Shown one piece after another: positions 50,347 through 59,878 of a stretch of 64,000 bases of DNA. How positions within the stretch are numbered: the first letter of the stretch is position 1; each line of letters opens with the position of its first letter. This DNA comes from Falsigemmobacter faecalis (GTDB lineage Bacteria > Pseudomonadota > Alphaproteobacteria > Rhodobacterales > Rhodobacteraceae). The translations under genes and the position numbers were made by a program. Location: NCBI RefSeq assembly GCF_003863335.1, contig NZ_RRAZ01000020.1:1-64000 (forward strand), written 5' to 3'. Below the pieces are notes generated by a model. It was not told the origin of the DNA. It was given only the letters and a program-made list of their open reading frames with translations, and did not search any database.

Positions 50347-51933
50347 ATGACGAAGCTTGCAATCATCACCGGTGCCGCCGGTGGTATCGGTCAGGCATTG
50401 CTGGCCGAATTCGCTGAAACCGGCCACCGGCTGGTGGCGGTGGATCTGCCCGGCAGCGGTGTGGCAGAGATCCTGGCACCCTATGGCGCGGAGCACCTCT
50501 CCTATGAGCTGGATCTCGGCGATGAGGCACAGATCGCGGCCTTCTGGTCCTGGTTTGATGCGCAGAACGCGCCCGTCGATGTGCTGGTCAATAACGCAGC
50601 CCTCGGCCCAAGCATGGCACCCACGCTGGAGACGCCGCTTTCAGATTTCCGCCGCACCTTTCAGGTCAATATCTACGGCCCCTTCGCCATGGCGCGTGAG
50701 GCCGCAAAGCGGATGCAGCCGGGCGGTGTGATCGTCAATACCGCCTCTCAGGCGGGGGTTTTGGGCAATCCGCGCCGCAATGCCTATGCCGCCTCCAAGG
50801 CTGCGCTGATCTCGATGACGAAATCCCTGGCTGCGGAATGGGCCTCAAAGGGCATCCGCGTGAACGCCGTGGCTCCGGGCTATATCCGCACCCCGATGGT
50901 GGCAGAGCTTGAGCGCAGCGGCAAAGCCGATCTGGCGCTGGTGCGGCAGCGCATCCCGCTGGGCCGCATTGGCCGCCCTGATGAGATCGCCTCGGTGCTG
51001 GCCTGGCTGGCCTCGCCCCAGGCGCGCTATGTCACCGGATCGGTGGTGGCGGTGGATGGGGGCTGGCAGGCCTTTAACCAGCCCGGCCATGCCCATCCGC
51101 CCGTCGATGGTGCCCCCCCGGCAGAGCTTGCCCGCCCGGCTGCGCGCGAAGGCGCGCGGGTGGTGCTGATCACCGGCAGCGGCCGCGGCATTGGCGCGGC
51201 AACCGCGAGGCGCTTTGCAAAAGCCGGTGACAGCCTGATCCTGGTGGACCGCGAAGGCGCCGAAGTGCTTGCCGCAGAGCTTGGCCCGCAGCACCTTGGC
51301 CTCAACCTTGATCTGACCGAGGATGCCGCGGTAGAGCGGCTCTTTGCCGGTATCGCTGCGCGCTTTGGCCGGGTCGATGTGATGGTCAATAACGCCGCCG
51401 TCGCCGATCAGTTCAAACCCGCCTTTGAGCAAAGCGGCGAAGATCTTGCCCGCACCCTCGAGGTCAATGTCACCGCCGCCTTCCACTGCGCGCGCGAAAG
51501 CCTGCGCCTGATGCCTGCGGGCGGCGGTGTGATCGTTAATATCGGCTCGATCAACAGCTTCCTGCCCTTTGCGCCGCGCCATGCCTATGGCGCCTCGAAA
51601 GCGGCGATTGACGTGATGACCCGCTGCCTTGCGGCGGAACTGGGCCCCGAGGGCCGCCGCGTGGTCACCGTGGCACCGGGCTATATGCGCACGCCCGCGA
51701 CCGCGGATCTGGAAGCGCAGGGCCGGATTGATATCAAAGCGATCCGCCGCCGCATTCCGATGGGCGATATGGGCCGTCCGGAGGATATCGCCGATGCCGT
51801 CTGGTTCGCCGCCTCCGAAAAAGCCTCTTATTTCAGCGGGGCGATCCTTTATGTCGACGGCGGCTGGACCTCTTTTGGCAATGCCGGAGTGGCCAGCGGC
51901 GATGACAGTGACCCGCAGGATTTCAGCCTCTGA
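50347..51933 (+). CDS. Tandem double short-chain dehydrogenase
   Basis: A 528-residue protein made of two complete SDR domains. The first (about 1-250) has IITGAAGGIGQ, LVNNAAL, a catalytic NAYAASKAAL and VDGGWQAF. The second (about 270-520) has LITGSGRGIGAA, MVNNAAVAD, HAYGASKAAIDV and VDGGWTSFG. Both keep the cofactor glycines and the Ser, Tyr and Lys residues, so both may be active, perhaps as consecutive oxidations or as an internal dimer. The roughly 20-residue joint is Pro- and Ala-rich. It starts 26 nt after the flavin reductase gene behind GGAGGAG. Confidence 0.9.
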   Translation: MTKLAIITGAAGGIGQALLAEFAETGHRLVAVDLPGSGVAEILAPYGAEHLSYELDLGDEAQIAAFWSWFDAQNAPVDVLVNNAALGPSMAPTLETPLSDFRRTFQVNIYGPFAMAREAAKRMQPGGVIVNTASQAGVLGNPRRNAYAASKAALISMTKSLAAEWASKGIRVNAVAPGYIRTPMVAELERSGKADLALVRQRIPLGRIGRPDEIASVLAWLASPQARYVTGSVVAVDGGWQAFNQPGHAHPPVDGAPPAELARPAAREGARVVLITGSGRGIGAATARRFAKAGDSLILVDREGAEVLAAELGPQHLGLNLDLTEDAAVERLFAGIAARFGRVDVMVNNAAVADQFKPAFEQSGEDLARTLEVNVTAAFHCARESLRLMPAGGGVIVNIGSINSFLPFAPRHAYGASKAAIDVMTRCLAAELGPEGRRVVTVAPGYMRTPATADLEAQGRIDIKAIRRRIPMGDMGRPEDIADAVWFAASEKASYFSGAILYVDGGWTSFGNAGVASGDDSDPQDFSL

Positions 51934-52311
51934 TGCAGAACTGAATTGCAAAGCCCTGAAACGCGGGGGGAACGGCCCGGGCACGGTTGCCCCGGGCCCC
52001 GGTCCTGCGTAATCAGGTCGCGCCTTCCGGCAGCTGTGGGGGAGAATGCTCAGCACCGTGATCCAGTCTGTTGCGCCGCAAAAAGGTGCCATCTTCCCGT
52101 CTCGGCAGGATGGCCCTGTGCATTGCGCAGGCCGGATCGGCACCGAAGCGGGCAAAAGGGGGCTGATGCGCCACCCTGCTCTGCTGCGGATGGTGCCGGA
52201 TCTGAGTGCTCTGCCCCCTGCTCCCTCGCGGGAGATGCGGCCGCTGACCTGCGGGACGGGCAGATCTGCCCGCCGCGCCCTCTCCCTCAGACCCAGCTCC
52301 GGAAGTGCCAG
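51934..52311. other. 378-bp gap with hairpin and palindrome
   Basis: No gene is supportable here. GGCCCGGG and CCCGGGCC at 51974-51998 make a hairpin without a T-tract, possibly ending the previous transcript. A perfect 16-bp palindrome, CGGGCAGATCTGCCCG, lies at 52257-52272, 39 bp before the next start, and is placed as an operator would be. The middle shows only shadow frames. Confidence 0.5.
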
Positions 52312-54111
52312 ATGTCCATGATCACCGACCGCCGCGACCTCGATTTTCTGCTCTATGAGCTTCTTGGCACGCAGGACCTCGCCAGTCGCGCCCGTTTTGC
52401 CGCCTTCGACCGTGAGGCCATGGGGCAGATCCTCGACACCGCTCAGGCGCTGGCCGAAGATGTCTTTTTGCCCATCGCCGCCGAGGTGGACGCCCAGGAG
52501 CCGCAGTTCGTCGGGGGCCGTGTCGAGCAGCCCGCCGCCACCGGAGCGGCCCTGCGCGCCTATGCGGACGCGGGTTTCTTCGCCCTGCCCTTCGCGGAGG
52601 AGGAAGGCGGCATCGGTGCGCCCTGGTCGCTTTACACCGCCGCAAGCGGCATGGTGGTGGCGGCCAATACCCCGGTCTCAAACTACGCCTTTCTGACGAT
52701 CGCGGCTGCGAACCTGCTCAGCGCATTTGGCACGGAAAGCCAGAAAGCCCGCTTTTTCCCGCGCATGATTGCGGGAGAATGGTTCGGCACCATGTGCCTC
52801 TCCGAGCCGCAGGCGGGCTCCTCGCTGGGGGATATCCGCACCCGCGCGGTGGCAAAGGGCGATGGCAGCTATGCGATCACCGGCTCGAAGATGTGGATCT
52901 CGGGCGGTGAGCAGGCGATCACCGACAATATCGTCCATATGGTGCTGGCGAAACTGCCCGATGCGCCTGCGGGCAGCAAAGGGATCTCGCTCTTTGTGGT
53001 GCCGAAGATGCGCACCGATGAGACGGGCCGGATTACAGGCCCGAACAATATCGCGCTTGCGGGTCTCAACCACAAACTCGGCCAGCGGGCGACGACCAAC
53101 TGCCTGCTGAATTTCGGCGAGACCGGCGAGACCCTGGGCGAGATGATCGGCGAGCCGGGCCGCGGTCTGGAATATATGTTCCATATGATGAACGAGGCCC
53201 GCATCGGTGTGGGTCACGCCGCCGTCATGGCGGGGCTGCACGGCTATCTTTATTCGACCGATTACGCCCGCAGCCGCACCCAGGGGCGCGGGCTTGCGGA
53301 CCGCGATCCCGCAAGCCCGATGGTGCCGATCATTGAGCACACCGATGTGCGCCGGATGCTTTTGCAGCAAAAGACCGCCGTTGAGGGCGGACTTTCGCTG
53401 TCGCTTTACTGCTCGCGGCTGGTGGATGATGCGGCCTCGCACCCCGATGAAGAGGCGCGCAAAGCGGCGCTTTTGCGGCTTGGGCTGCTGACCCCGGTGG
53501 TGAAATCCTGGCCCTCTGAGCATTGCCTTGAGGCCAATAAATGGGCGATCCAGATCCTTGGCGGCTATGGCTATACCCGGGATTATCCGCTGGAGCGGCT
53601 CTACCGTGACAACCGGTTGAACCATATTCATGAGGGCACTTTCGCCATTCAGGGCATGGATCTTGTCGGCCGCAAGATCAGCGGCGATCAGGGCGCGGCC
53701 CTGGCCTCGCTGATCGGTGAGATGCGCGACACGCTTGATGCAACCGAAGGTGCCGGGGCGCTGGCAGCCGACCGTGAGGCCCTGGCCCGCGCTGTCGCGG
53801 CGCTGGAGACGGCTTCGGCGGCGCTGCGCGGCTGCGCGGATGTGGCGCGGCGCATGGCCAATGCCACGGTCTTTCTGGATGCCTTTGGCCATGTGGTCAT
53901 CGGCTGGCTCTGGCTGCGCCAGGCCGCCGTTGCGCTTGCCGCGCTGGAGGCGGATCCGGGTGAGGCGGACAGCCGCTTTTACCGCGGCAAGCTGCAGGCC
54001 TGCCGGTATTTCTCGCTTCACGAACTCCCCCTCGCGGTGACCCGGCTTGGTCTGTGCGAAACTCTGCAGTCGGTTCCGCTGGATACCCCTGCCGCCCTGT
54101 TTGACGTCTGA
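52312..54111 (+). CDS. Long acyl-CoA dehydrogenase (DmdC-like family)
   Basis: A 599-residue acyl-CoA dehydrogenase of the long class that includes 3-methylthiopropionyl-CoA dehydrogenase DmdC. It begins with the short N-terminal helical domain (LDFLLYELLGTQDLASR), then MCLSEPQAGSSLGDIRTRAV, ITGSKMWISGGEQAITDNIVHMVLAKL, EHCLEANKWAIQILGGYGYTRDYPLERLYRDNRLNHIHEGTFAIQGMDL, and ends with the extra C-terminal helical domain of this class. HEGT carries the expected catalytic Glu, unlike the paralogue at 40499. In this cluster it probably desaturates an acyl-CoA of the ring pathway rather than a sulfur compound. Confidence 0.9.
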   Translation: MSMITDRRDLDFLLYELLGTQDLASRARFAAFDREAMGQILDTAQALAEDVFLPIAAEVDAQEPQFVGGRVEQPAATGAALRAYADAGFFALPFAEEEGGIGAPWSLYTAASGMVVAANTPVSNYAFLTIAAANLLSAFGTESQKARFFPRMIAGEWFGTMCLSEPQAGSSLGDIRTRAVAKGDGSYAITGSKMWISGGEQAITDNIVHMVLAKLPDAPAGSKGISLFVVPKMRTDETGRITGPNNIALAGLNHKLGQRATTNCLLNFGETGETLGEMIGEPGRGLEYMFHMMNEARIGVGHAAVMAGLHGYLYSTDYARSRTQGRGLADRDPASPMVPIIEHTDVRRMLLQQKTAVEGGLSLSLYCSRLVDDAASHPDEEARKAALLRLGLLTPVVKSWPSEHCLEANKWAIQILGGYGYTRDYPLERLYRDNRLNHIHEGTFAIQGMDLVGRKISGDQGAALASLIGEMRDTLDATEGAGALAADREALARAVAALETASAALRGCADVARRMANATVFLDAFGHVVIGWLWLRQAAVALAALEADPGEADSRFYRGKLQACRYFSLHELPLAVTRLGLCETLQSVPLDTPAALFDV

Positions 54112-54122
54112 AGGAAAGCCCC

Positions 54123-55310
54123 ATGAAATCTGTTTTGGCAGGCACGAAAGTTCTCGATTTCTCGCGCATCTTCGCCGGTCCCGACGCGGCGCAGACGCTG
54201 GGCGATCTGGGCGCGGATGTGCTGAAGATCGAGGATCCCGGCAAAGGCGATGGCTGCCGCACGCTTGGCACGACGGATCCGCTCATGATGGGCTATGGCC
54301 CGACCTTTCAGGCCTTCAACCGCAACAAGCGCTCGATCACGCTGGATCTGAAAAGCGAAGCGGGCCGTGAGATTGCGCGCAGGCTGCTGGCAGAGGCCGA
54401 TGTCTGCATCTCCAACTTCCGCACCGGAACCATGGAGAAATTCGGCCTCGGCTATGAGGAAGTCCGCAGGATCAACCCGCGCCTGATCTATTGCGAGCTG
54501 CATGCCTTTGGCGACAAAGGCGAGATGTCGCATATCGGCGCCAATGATCTGCAGCTTCAGGCCCATTCCGGTCTTGCCGCCATCACCGGCGACGGCCATG
54601 GCCCGCCGAACCGCGCCGGCTCGGCTATTGTCGATCTGCACGCCGGCATGTCGCTGGTGGCGGGGGTTCTGGCCGCGATCATCCACCGCGACCGCACCGG
54701 AGAGGGCCAGAAGGTCACCACCTCGCTGCTGCAAAGCTCGGCGCATCTGATGGGCTATTTCTATCAGGAATACTGGGTCACCGGCTATGTGCACCGCGCC
54801 ATGGGCACCGCCACCCATCTCTCGGTGCCAAACCAGGCTTTCCCGACGAAAGACGGCTATACCGTCATCATCGCGCCGACCCAGGAGATGTATCTGCGCT
54901 GCGTCGAAGCCCTTGAGGCCCCGCATCTGCTGACCCCGCCCTTTGACACCCGCGAAGGCCGGATGCAGAACCGCGACGCGCTGATCGGGGTGATGTCCGA
55001 AGTGACGCGCCAGTTCACCAACCAGGAAGTCTATGAGCGCATGGGCCGCGTGAAGGTCAATGTGGCCATCGTCCAGGACGTGGCGCAGGCCGCGAACCAT
55101 CCGCAGCTTGAGGCCATTGGCGGCATCCATCACGCCGAAGTGGATGGCGAAGACCGCCGCTTTGTGGCCACGCCCTTCACCATGTCGGAAACCCCCACCG
55201 CCTTCCGCACCCCGGCCCCGCGTCTGGGCGCGCATACCGACGATGTGCTGCGCGATCTGGGCTACAGCGCCGAAGCCATCACGGCCCTGCGCGAGAGCGG
55301 CACGGTCTGA
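54123..55310 (+). CDS. Family III CoA-transferase (CaiB/BaiF)
   Basis: A 395-residue class III CoA-transferase. Family marks are LDFSRIFAGPDAAQTLGDLGADVLKIEDPG at the N-terminus, FNRNKRSITLDLKSEAGRE, and the catalytic Asp171 in IVDLHAGMSLVAG. These enzymes move CoA between carboxylic acids without ATP. It lies 11 nt behind the long acyl-CoA dehydrogenase and probably activates the acid that enzyme oxidises, using a product acyl-CoA as donor. A very strong hairpin ends the run. Confidence 0.92.
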   Translation: MKSVLAGTKVLDFSRIFAGPDAAQTLGDLGADVLKIEDPGKGDGCRTLGTTDPLMMGYGPTFQAFNRNKRSITLDLKSEAGREIARRLLAEADVCISNFRTGTMEKFGLGYEEVRRINPRLIYCELHAFGDKGEMSHIGANDLQLQAHSGLAAITGDGHGPPNRAGSAIVDLHAGMSLVAGVLAAIIHRDRTGEGQKVTTSLLQSSAHLMGYFYQEYWVTGYVHRAMGTATHLSVPNQAFPTKDGYTVIIAPTQEMYLRCVEALEAPHLLTPPFDTREGRMQNRDALIGVMSEVTRQFTNQEVYERMGRVKVNVAIVQDVAQAANHPQLEAIGGIHHAEVDGEDRRFVATPFTMSETPTAFRTPAPRLGAHTDDVLRDLGYSAEAITALRESGTV

Positions 55311-55320
55311 AGACGCCCCC

Positions 55321-55360
55321 GGCCTGCCCCCGACTGCCTCACCGCAGTCGGGGGCAGGCC
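55321..55360 (+). terminator. Strong hairpin terminator after the CoA-transferase gene
   Basis: A perfect 17-bp stem (arm GGCCTGCCCCCGACTGC and its exact complement) encloses a 6-nt loop, 10 nt after the stop codon. The following bases are T/C-rich rather than a pure T-run. It marks the end of the second catabolic locus. Confidence 0.8.
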
Positions 55361-55612
55361 GCTGTCTCTCTCTGCCCCATCTCCTGGCGGCAAAGAGACT
55401 GAACCACACCGGGTTTACCCGAAGCTCCCCCTCCGGAGCGTCTGAGCAAAACGACGAACACCTTTTTCCCCGAAGGGGCGTTGTTGCATGGCGCGGCCTT
55501 TGGCCAGACCGCCCCTGCCACACGCGCGGTCGTCGGTATCCCGAGGGCTGTGAAACCGTTGAGGACTGAGCCGTCAAAGGCCATTGGCCCGCGAGAGACA
55601 GCGGTGGTTCGT

Positions 55613-55746
55613 GAAATCTGAACATCCTGGATAAGTGGATTTTGCGCGTATGAGCCGGGCCCGGTGATTGAGCAGCATGATGCTGCGCGCGGGGAGAAGG
55701 CCATGGCAAGACGACCGTGCCGGAACCACAGCCCGGCATTCAAGGC
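55613..55746 (-). repeat. IS-derived repeat, copy B (inverted relative to 63-222)
   Basis: The reverse complement aligns with 63-222 along its full length apart from the palindromic stretch of about 26 bases present only in copy A. It overlaps the start of the open frame that contains the transposase tail at 55738-55968, so two IS fragments meet here. Confidence 0.75.
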
Positions 55747-55968
55747 ATTGAGCTGAACCATATCCAGCCCGGAAAACCCCAACAGAACGCCTGTATCGAG
55801 CGCTACAATCGCATGGTGAGGCACGAGTGGCTGGACCTCTACATCTGCGACAGCATCGAGGAGGTGCAGGACATCGCGACCAGCTGGCCCTGGACATACA
55901 ATCACGACCGTCCCAACATGGGCATTGGCGGCATGACACCAGCCCAAAATCTGAAACTGGCTGCGTGA
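55738..55968 (+). pseudogene. IS3-family (IS407-like group) OrfB transposase C-terminal remnant
   Basis: About 76 residues match the end of IS407-like OrfB transposases: IELNHIQPGKPQQNACIERYNR, with the catalytic Glu in IERYNR, then HEWLDLYICDSIEEVQDIAT, TYNHDRPNMGIGGMTPA and LKLAA before the stop. The first two catalytic Asp residues and OrfA are missing. The upstream bases belong to the inverted IS-derived repeat, so the fragment was truncated by another rearrangement. Confidence 0.85.
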
Positions 55969-56452
55969 ATTCTACGCCAAAGTCCCGTCAAAATGGGATG
56001 ATTACCGGAGCACGACTGCACCTCTCGCGGCATGACCGGCTTGCATAGTACAGGCCCCGCCCGCAGCCCCTCAGGCGATGTCCTCATGCGGGCGATCTTT
56101 TTCAGATGATCTGGTAGGGCCGGCCCTGTCAAAGCCGCAACAGGTCAGCCCGTCAGGGCGCGCCGTTGCTTAAATGCCTGTTTTTCGCCACACCTGTTGC
56201 GCGCGTCGTAGCGGGCTTCGAAGGAAACCTCTCGCGAAACGTCTGATGCGATTGCTCCACATCCTGGATCCTGACAGGATTTCTTCGGCAGTGCCCAGGA
56301 GCAAAAGTTCAGACCAGTCCTTCTGATCCGACAGCTTTCGCATGATCCCGCAGATCTGGCTCTCGCGACCAACCGCACCGGAGCCAGCGCGCGTGGCCGC
56401 AAACCGGGGCACTTTCGCTCAGGCCGTCTCAGCCTTGTCCGCGCGCGGGAAG

Positions 56453-57253
56453 CTATGGTTCAGTTCCCGCATAAACATAGCCATAGCAGAGCGCTATGGC
56501 GGCGCCTCCCAGCAGATTTCCCGCTGTGGCGGGCACAAGATTGCAGAGAACCCCGAAGACCGAAATCACCTGATCCAGTGCTTCGCCCTGCAAAAAATAG
56601 GCCTGAGGCAAAAGATACATATTGGCGATCGAATGCTCAAACCCTGCGGCCACGAAGGCTGTGACCGGCAGCAGAAGGCCCGCCACTTTCGCGGTCACGG
56701 TTTTGCCCGCATGGCTCATCCAGACTGCCAGACAGACCAGCATATTGGCGAGGATGCCGCTGACGAAGGTCGCTCCGAAAGACTTGTCGAGCTTGCTCAC
56801 CCCAAGCTCCACGGCGGCGCGCCGGACCGCCCCATCGCCGCTCTCTGCCGCGCCCGACAGCACGACCGCGCCCGCCAGCGCCAGGGCTCCGGCAAAATTT
56901 GCACCGTAAACCAGCGCAAGGGCACCCACTGCCTGTCCCGCGCCCAGCGAGCCGTTTGCGACGGGTCCCGCCATCAATGTATTGCCGGTAAAAAGCTCCG
57001 CTCCGGCAATCAAAACCAGGGCGAGCCCCAGCGAAAAGACCAGCCCCGCCAGAACCTGCGCAACACCAAAGGGAAGCTGGGCCGACTGCGCCAGAGCGAT
57101 GGTGGCGAAAAGCCCGCCGAGCCCGATATAAACCCCGGCCAGAAAACCCAGAACCATCTTAGAGCCGGGGGGAAGTGCGGCCTTCTCCCTGAGGTCTTTG
57201 AACAGAGCCTTTGTCAGCTCCGCCGGGTCCGGCATTGCGGTCTCATCGGCCAT
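56453..57253 (-). CDS. Formate/nitrite transporter (FNT) family channel
   Basis: A 266-residue inner-membrane protein with six hydrophobic segments and FNT marks: LAGLVFSLGLALVLIAGAELFTGN near residues 88-111 and a GILANMLVCLAVWMSHAGKTVTAK segment in the centre. FNT pores pass formate, nitrite, hydrosulfide or related small anions. Its start overlaps the end of the molybdopterin oxidoreductase gene by 11 nt, so translation is coupled and formate is the likely solute. The C-terminus lies next to IS-derived DNA but the gene appears full length. Confidence 0.88.
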   Translation of the reverse strand: MADETAMPDPAELTKALFKDLREKAALPPGSKMVLGFLAGVYIGLGGLFATIALAQSAQLPFGVAQVLAGLVFSLGLALVLIAGAELFTGNTLMAGPVANGSLGAGQAVGALALVYGANFAGALALAGAVVLSGAAESGDGAVRRAAVELGVSKLDKSFGATFVSGILANMLVCLAVWMSHAGKTVTAKVAGLLLPVTAFVAAGFEHSIANMYLLPQAYFLQGEALDQVISVFGVLCNLVPATAGNLLGGAAIALCYGYVYAGTEP

Positions 57254-59543
57254 CGGGGCCGCCTTCCGGGCTGATGCGGACCGGCACCGATTTGGCGGCC
57301 GGGGTTTTGCTCTCTTCGGCGTATTGCCACAGCGGGATCAGCGCGTTGCATTCGGGAAAATAGGCGGCAATGGTGCCCTCGGGAATGTCATAATCGATGA
57401 CCTGAAGGCCGCTGACACGGCGGGCGATCCCATCCCCTGCCGCAGAGGACAGCGTCGCGCTGCCCCCTTCGGCGATCCCGAACCGCGCCCGGTCTGCCGC
57501 ATTCATCATGACAATCATGCGCGAGTGATGAATGCCGCGCAGACGATCTGCATAGCCGTAGACCGTGGTGTTAAACTGATCGTTCGAGCGCAGCGTGATC
57601 AGGCGCAGAACGCTGTCATCCAGACCGTCATCGAAACTGGCATGCAGCGCCGATGGGGCTTTGAAATTGGCCTTTCCCGTCTCCGTCTCCCAGAGACGTT
57701 CGCGGGCCGGAACAGGCCGGGGAAACCCACCGGGCACATCCAGGCGCGCGTTGAAATCATGAAAATCCTCGGGGAAAATCGCGGCGATCTCATCACGGAC
57801 CAGCGCGTAATTGCCAACCCAGGCGTCCCAGGGCACCGCCGGGCTGGCCGGAAGGGCGGCTTTGGCGATTTCGGCCACGATCCGGGGTTCGGACAGCAGG
57901 GTTTCAGCCGCCGGTCGGTGGATGCCGCGCGAGGCATGGATGCAGGTTGTGGAATCCTCAATCGTGACGATCTGCGGCCCGCTGGCCTGAGCGTCGATTT
58001 CCGATCGCACCAGCGTCGGCAGCAGATAGGTCGTCCGCCCGGTGATCAGATGACTGCGGTTCAGTTTGGTGGCGATCTGCACGGAAAGATCCAGCCCGCG
58101 CCATTTCTCCTCCATCAGGCCGCGCTCGGGGATGGCGCGCACGAAATTACCGCCCAGCCCGATAAAGCCCCGGACCTTGCCGTCGATGATCCCTTCACAG
58201 GCCTCAACCGTGTTCATCCCGTCCTTGCGCGGCGGCTCAAAGCCATAGCGGCGCGCCAGAGCATCCAGCGGGACAAGGGCGGTTTTCTCGGCAATCCCCA
58301 CCGTTCTTTGCCCCTGAACGTTGGAATGGCCGCGCACCGGGCAGATCCCCGCGCCTGGCCGCCCGATATTGCCGCGCATCAGCAAAAGATTGACCAGCAT
58401 CTGCACCGTCTCAACGCCGAGCTTATGCTGGGTCAGCCCCATCCCGAAGATCGCGATGACGGATGTCGCGCGGGCATAGACCCCGGCGGCGTCCTCAACG
58501 GCGCTGCGGGTCAGGCCGCAGGCGGCGGTGATCTCCTCCCATGACGCCCCGCGCACCATCTGCTCAAAATCCGCAAATCCGTGGGTATGGGCCGCAATGA
58601 ACGCATGATCGAGCACCGGGGCGCTGCCGGAGGCTTTGGCGTCATCGTCCGAGGCAAAAAGCGCTTTGGCCATGCCCGTCATCACGGCAATGTCGCTGCC
58701 CGCACGGGGTTGATAATAATGGGTCGCAATCCGGGTCGGTCGGTTCGTCAGCATCTGGCCCGGCCGCTGGGGATTAACAAAGGCTTCCCAGCCCCGTTCG
58801 CGCAGCGGGTTGAACACCACGACGGGCACGTCGCGCCCGCGGACCTCCTGCAGGCTGTGCAGAATGCGCGGCGCATTGGTGCCTACATTCTGCCCGAAGG
58901 AAAGGATGCAGTCGGTCTTTTCAAAATCCTCCAGAAGCACGGTCCCGACGGGCGTGCCGATGCTTTGAGGCAGAGCCACCGAGGTCGTCTCGTGGCACAT
59001 GTTGGAGCTGTCCGGCAGGTTGTTGTTGCCATAAAGGCGCGCCAGCAGCTGATACATGTAAGAGGTTTCCAGCGCGGCCCGGCCTGAGGCATAAAAGACA
59101 ACCGCCTCCCGCTCAAAGGCCTGCATCTGCGCGCCGATCTCCGCGAAGGCCGCCTCCCAGGAGGTCCCGACATATCGGTCGCTCTGCGGGTCATAGCGCA
59201 GCGGATGGGTCAGACGGCCGGAATTCTCCAGCTCGTAATCCGACCATTCCAAAAGCTCAGTGACGGTATGACGGGCGAAAAAATCCGGACCCGCGCGCTT
59301 TGAGGTCAACTCCCAGAAGGTCGCCTTGGCACCGTTTTCGCAAAACTCTGCCAGATGCGCTTTGGCAGGTTTGGCCCAGGCGCAGCTGGTACACATATAG
59401 CCGCCCACTTTATTGTGATCCCGCACAAGGCCTGGCGCGCTCGATACGGCACCCTGTCGGGTCGCATGTTTTATGAGAGACCGGACCGAACCCCAGCCCC
59501 CGGTCGGCTGGGTATAGGGGGAATATTTGGCGCGATCCGTCAT
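57243..59543 (-). CDS. FdhF/YdeP-type molybdopterin oxidoreductase
   Basis: A 766-residue member of the molybdopterin oxidoreductase superfamily, YdeP branch, annotated by family as formate dehydrogenase alpha-like. The N-terminus has MCTSCAWAKPAKAHLAEFCENGAK, then GRAALETSYMYQLLARLYGNNNLPDSSNMCHETTSVAL, GMGLTQHKLGVETVQMLVNLLLMRGNIGRPGAGICPVRGHSNVQG and the C-terminal molydopterin-dinucleotide-binding domain with LITLRSNDQFNTTVYG. I see no twin-Arg signal peptide, so it is probably cytoplasmic. I use the ATG giving MTDRAKYSPY; the longer frame extends into the divergent promoter region. Its natural substrate is uncertain, but the coupled FNT channel supports formate. Confidence 0.87.
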   Translation of the reverse strand: MTDRAKYSPYTQPTGGWGSVRSLIKHATRQGAVSSAPGLVRDHNKVGGYMCTSCAWAKPAKAHLAEFCENGAKATFWELTSKRAGPDFFARHTVTELLEWSDYELENSGRLTHPLRYDPQSDRYVGTSWEAAFAEIGAQMQAFEREAVVFYASGRAALETSYMYQLLARLYGNNNLPDSSNMCHETTSVALPQSIGTPVGTVLLEDFEKTDCILSFGQNVGTNAPRILHSLQEVRGRDVPVVVFNPLRERGWEAFVNPQRPGQMLTNRPTRIATHYYQPRAGSDIAVMTGMAKALFASDDDAKASGSAPVLDHAFIAAHTHGFADFEQMVRGASWEEITAACGLTRSAVEDAAGVYARATSVIAIFGMGLTQHKLGVETVQMLVNLLLMRGNIGRPGAGICPVRGHSNVQGQRTVGIAEKTALVPLDALARRYGFEPPRKDGMNTVEACEGIIDGKVRGFIGLGGNFVRAIPERGLMEEKWRGLDLSVQIATKLNRSHLITGRTTYLLPTLVRSEIDAQASGPQIVTIEDSTTCIHASRGIHRPAAETLLSEPRIVAEIAKAALPASPAVPWDAWVGNYALVRDEIAAIFPEDFHDFNARLDVPGGFPRPVPARERLWETETGKANFKAPSALHASFDDGLDDSVLRLITLRSNDQFNTTVYGYADRLRGIHHSRMIVMMNAADRARFGIAEGGSATLSSAAGDGIARRVSGLQVIDYDIPEGTIAAYFPECNALIPLWQYAEESKTPAAKSVPVRISPEGGPDGR

Positions 59544-59878
59544 GTCTCTCTCCCTGGCTGCTCTCAGACGAAACCCTCCGCGCGCCCGGTTGTTCCCGGG
59601 CAGCGGCCCTGCGGCAGCGTCATCCGGCCCCCGGCCGCAGCTTTGCGGAGGGCGGCTATCCGCCGGTGCGCGGGCGGGATGATCCGCTAAACACCTGTTC
59701 GGTCTGAAAAATCCGGCAGCGATTAAAGCCGGGATTTTAACGGGGACTTGCCGTCGCTCCCGCGGCTCGCAGAAACACACTCCGCCTGCCGGTTTGCAGA
59801 CGACGCGCATCCCCGATCGCTCTCCTCCCTTGTGTCATCCCGCTGTCCACCGCATGATCGGCTGAACAGGCTGGAGCG
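59544..59878. promoter_or_regulatory. Divergent promoter region of fdh-like and ECF sigma genes
   Basis: A 335-bp gene-free region. It should hold promoters for both flanking genes, but I find no hexamers or operator I can support beyond GC-rich short repeats near 59590-59670. Confidence 0.5.

Larger units (their letters stand above)
55361..56452. other. IS-derived and unassigned DNA
   Basis: Between the terminator and the FNT gene lie the inverted IS-derived repeat and an IS3-type transposase tail (listed separately). The segments 55361-55612 and 55970-56452 contain only shadow frames. The minus-strand FNT gene ends at 56453. Confidence 0.6.

Noticed and set aside
52312-54111. True DmdC of dimethylsulfoniopropionate degradation
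   Set aside because: No dmdA, dmdB or dmdD neighbour is present; the context is ring catabolism, so only the family name is used.
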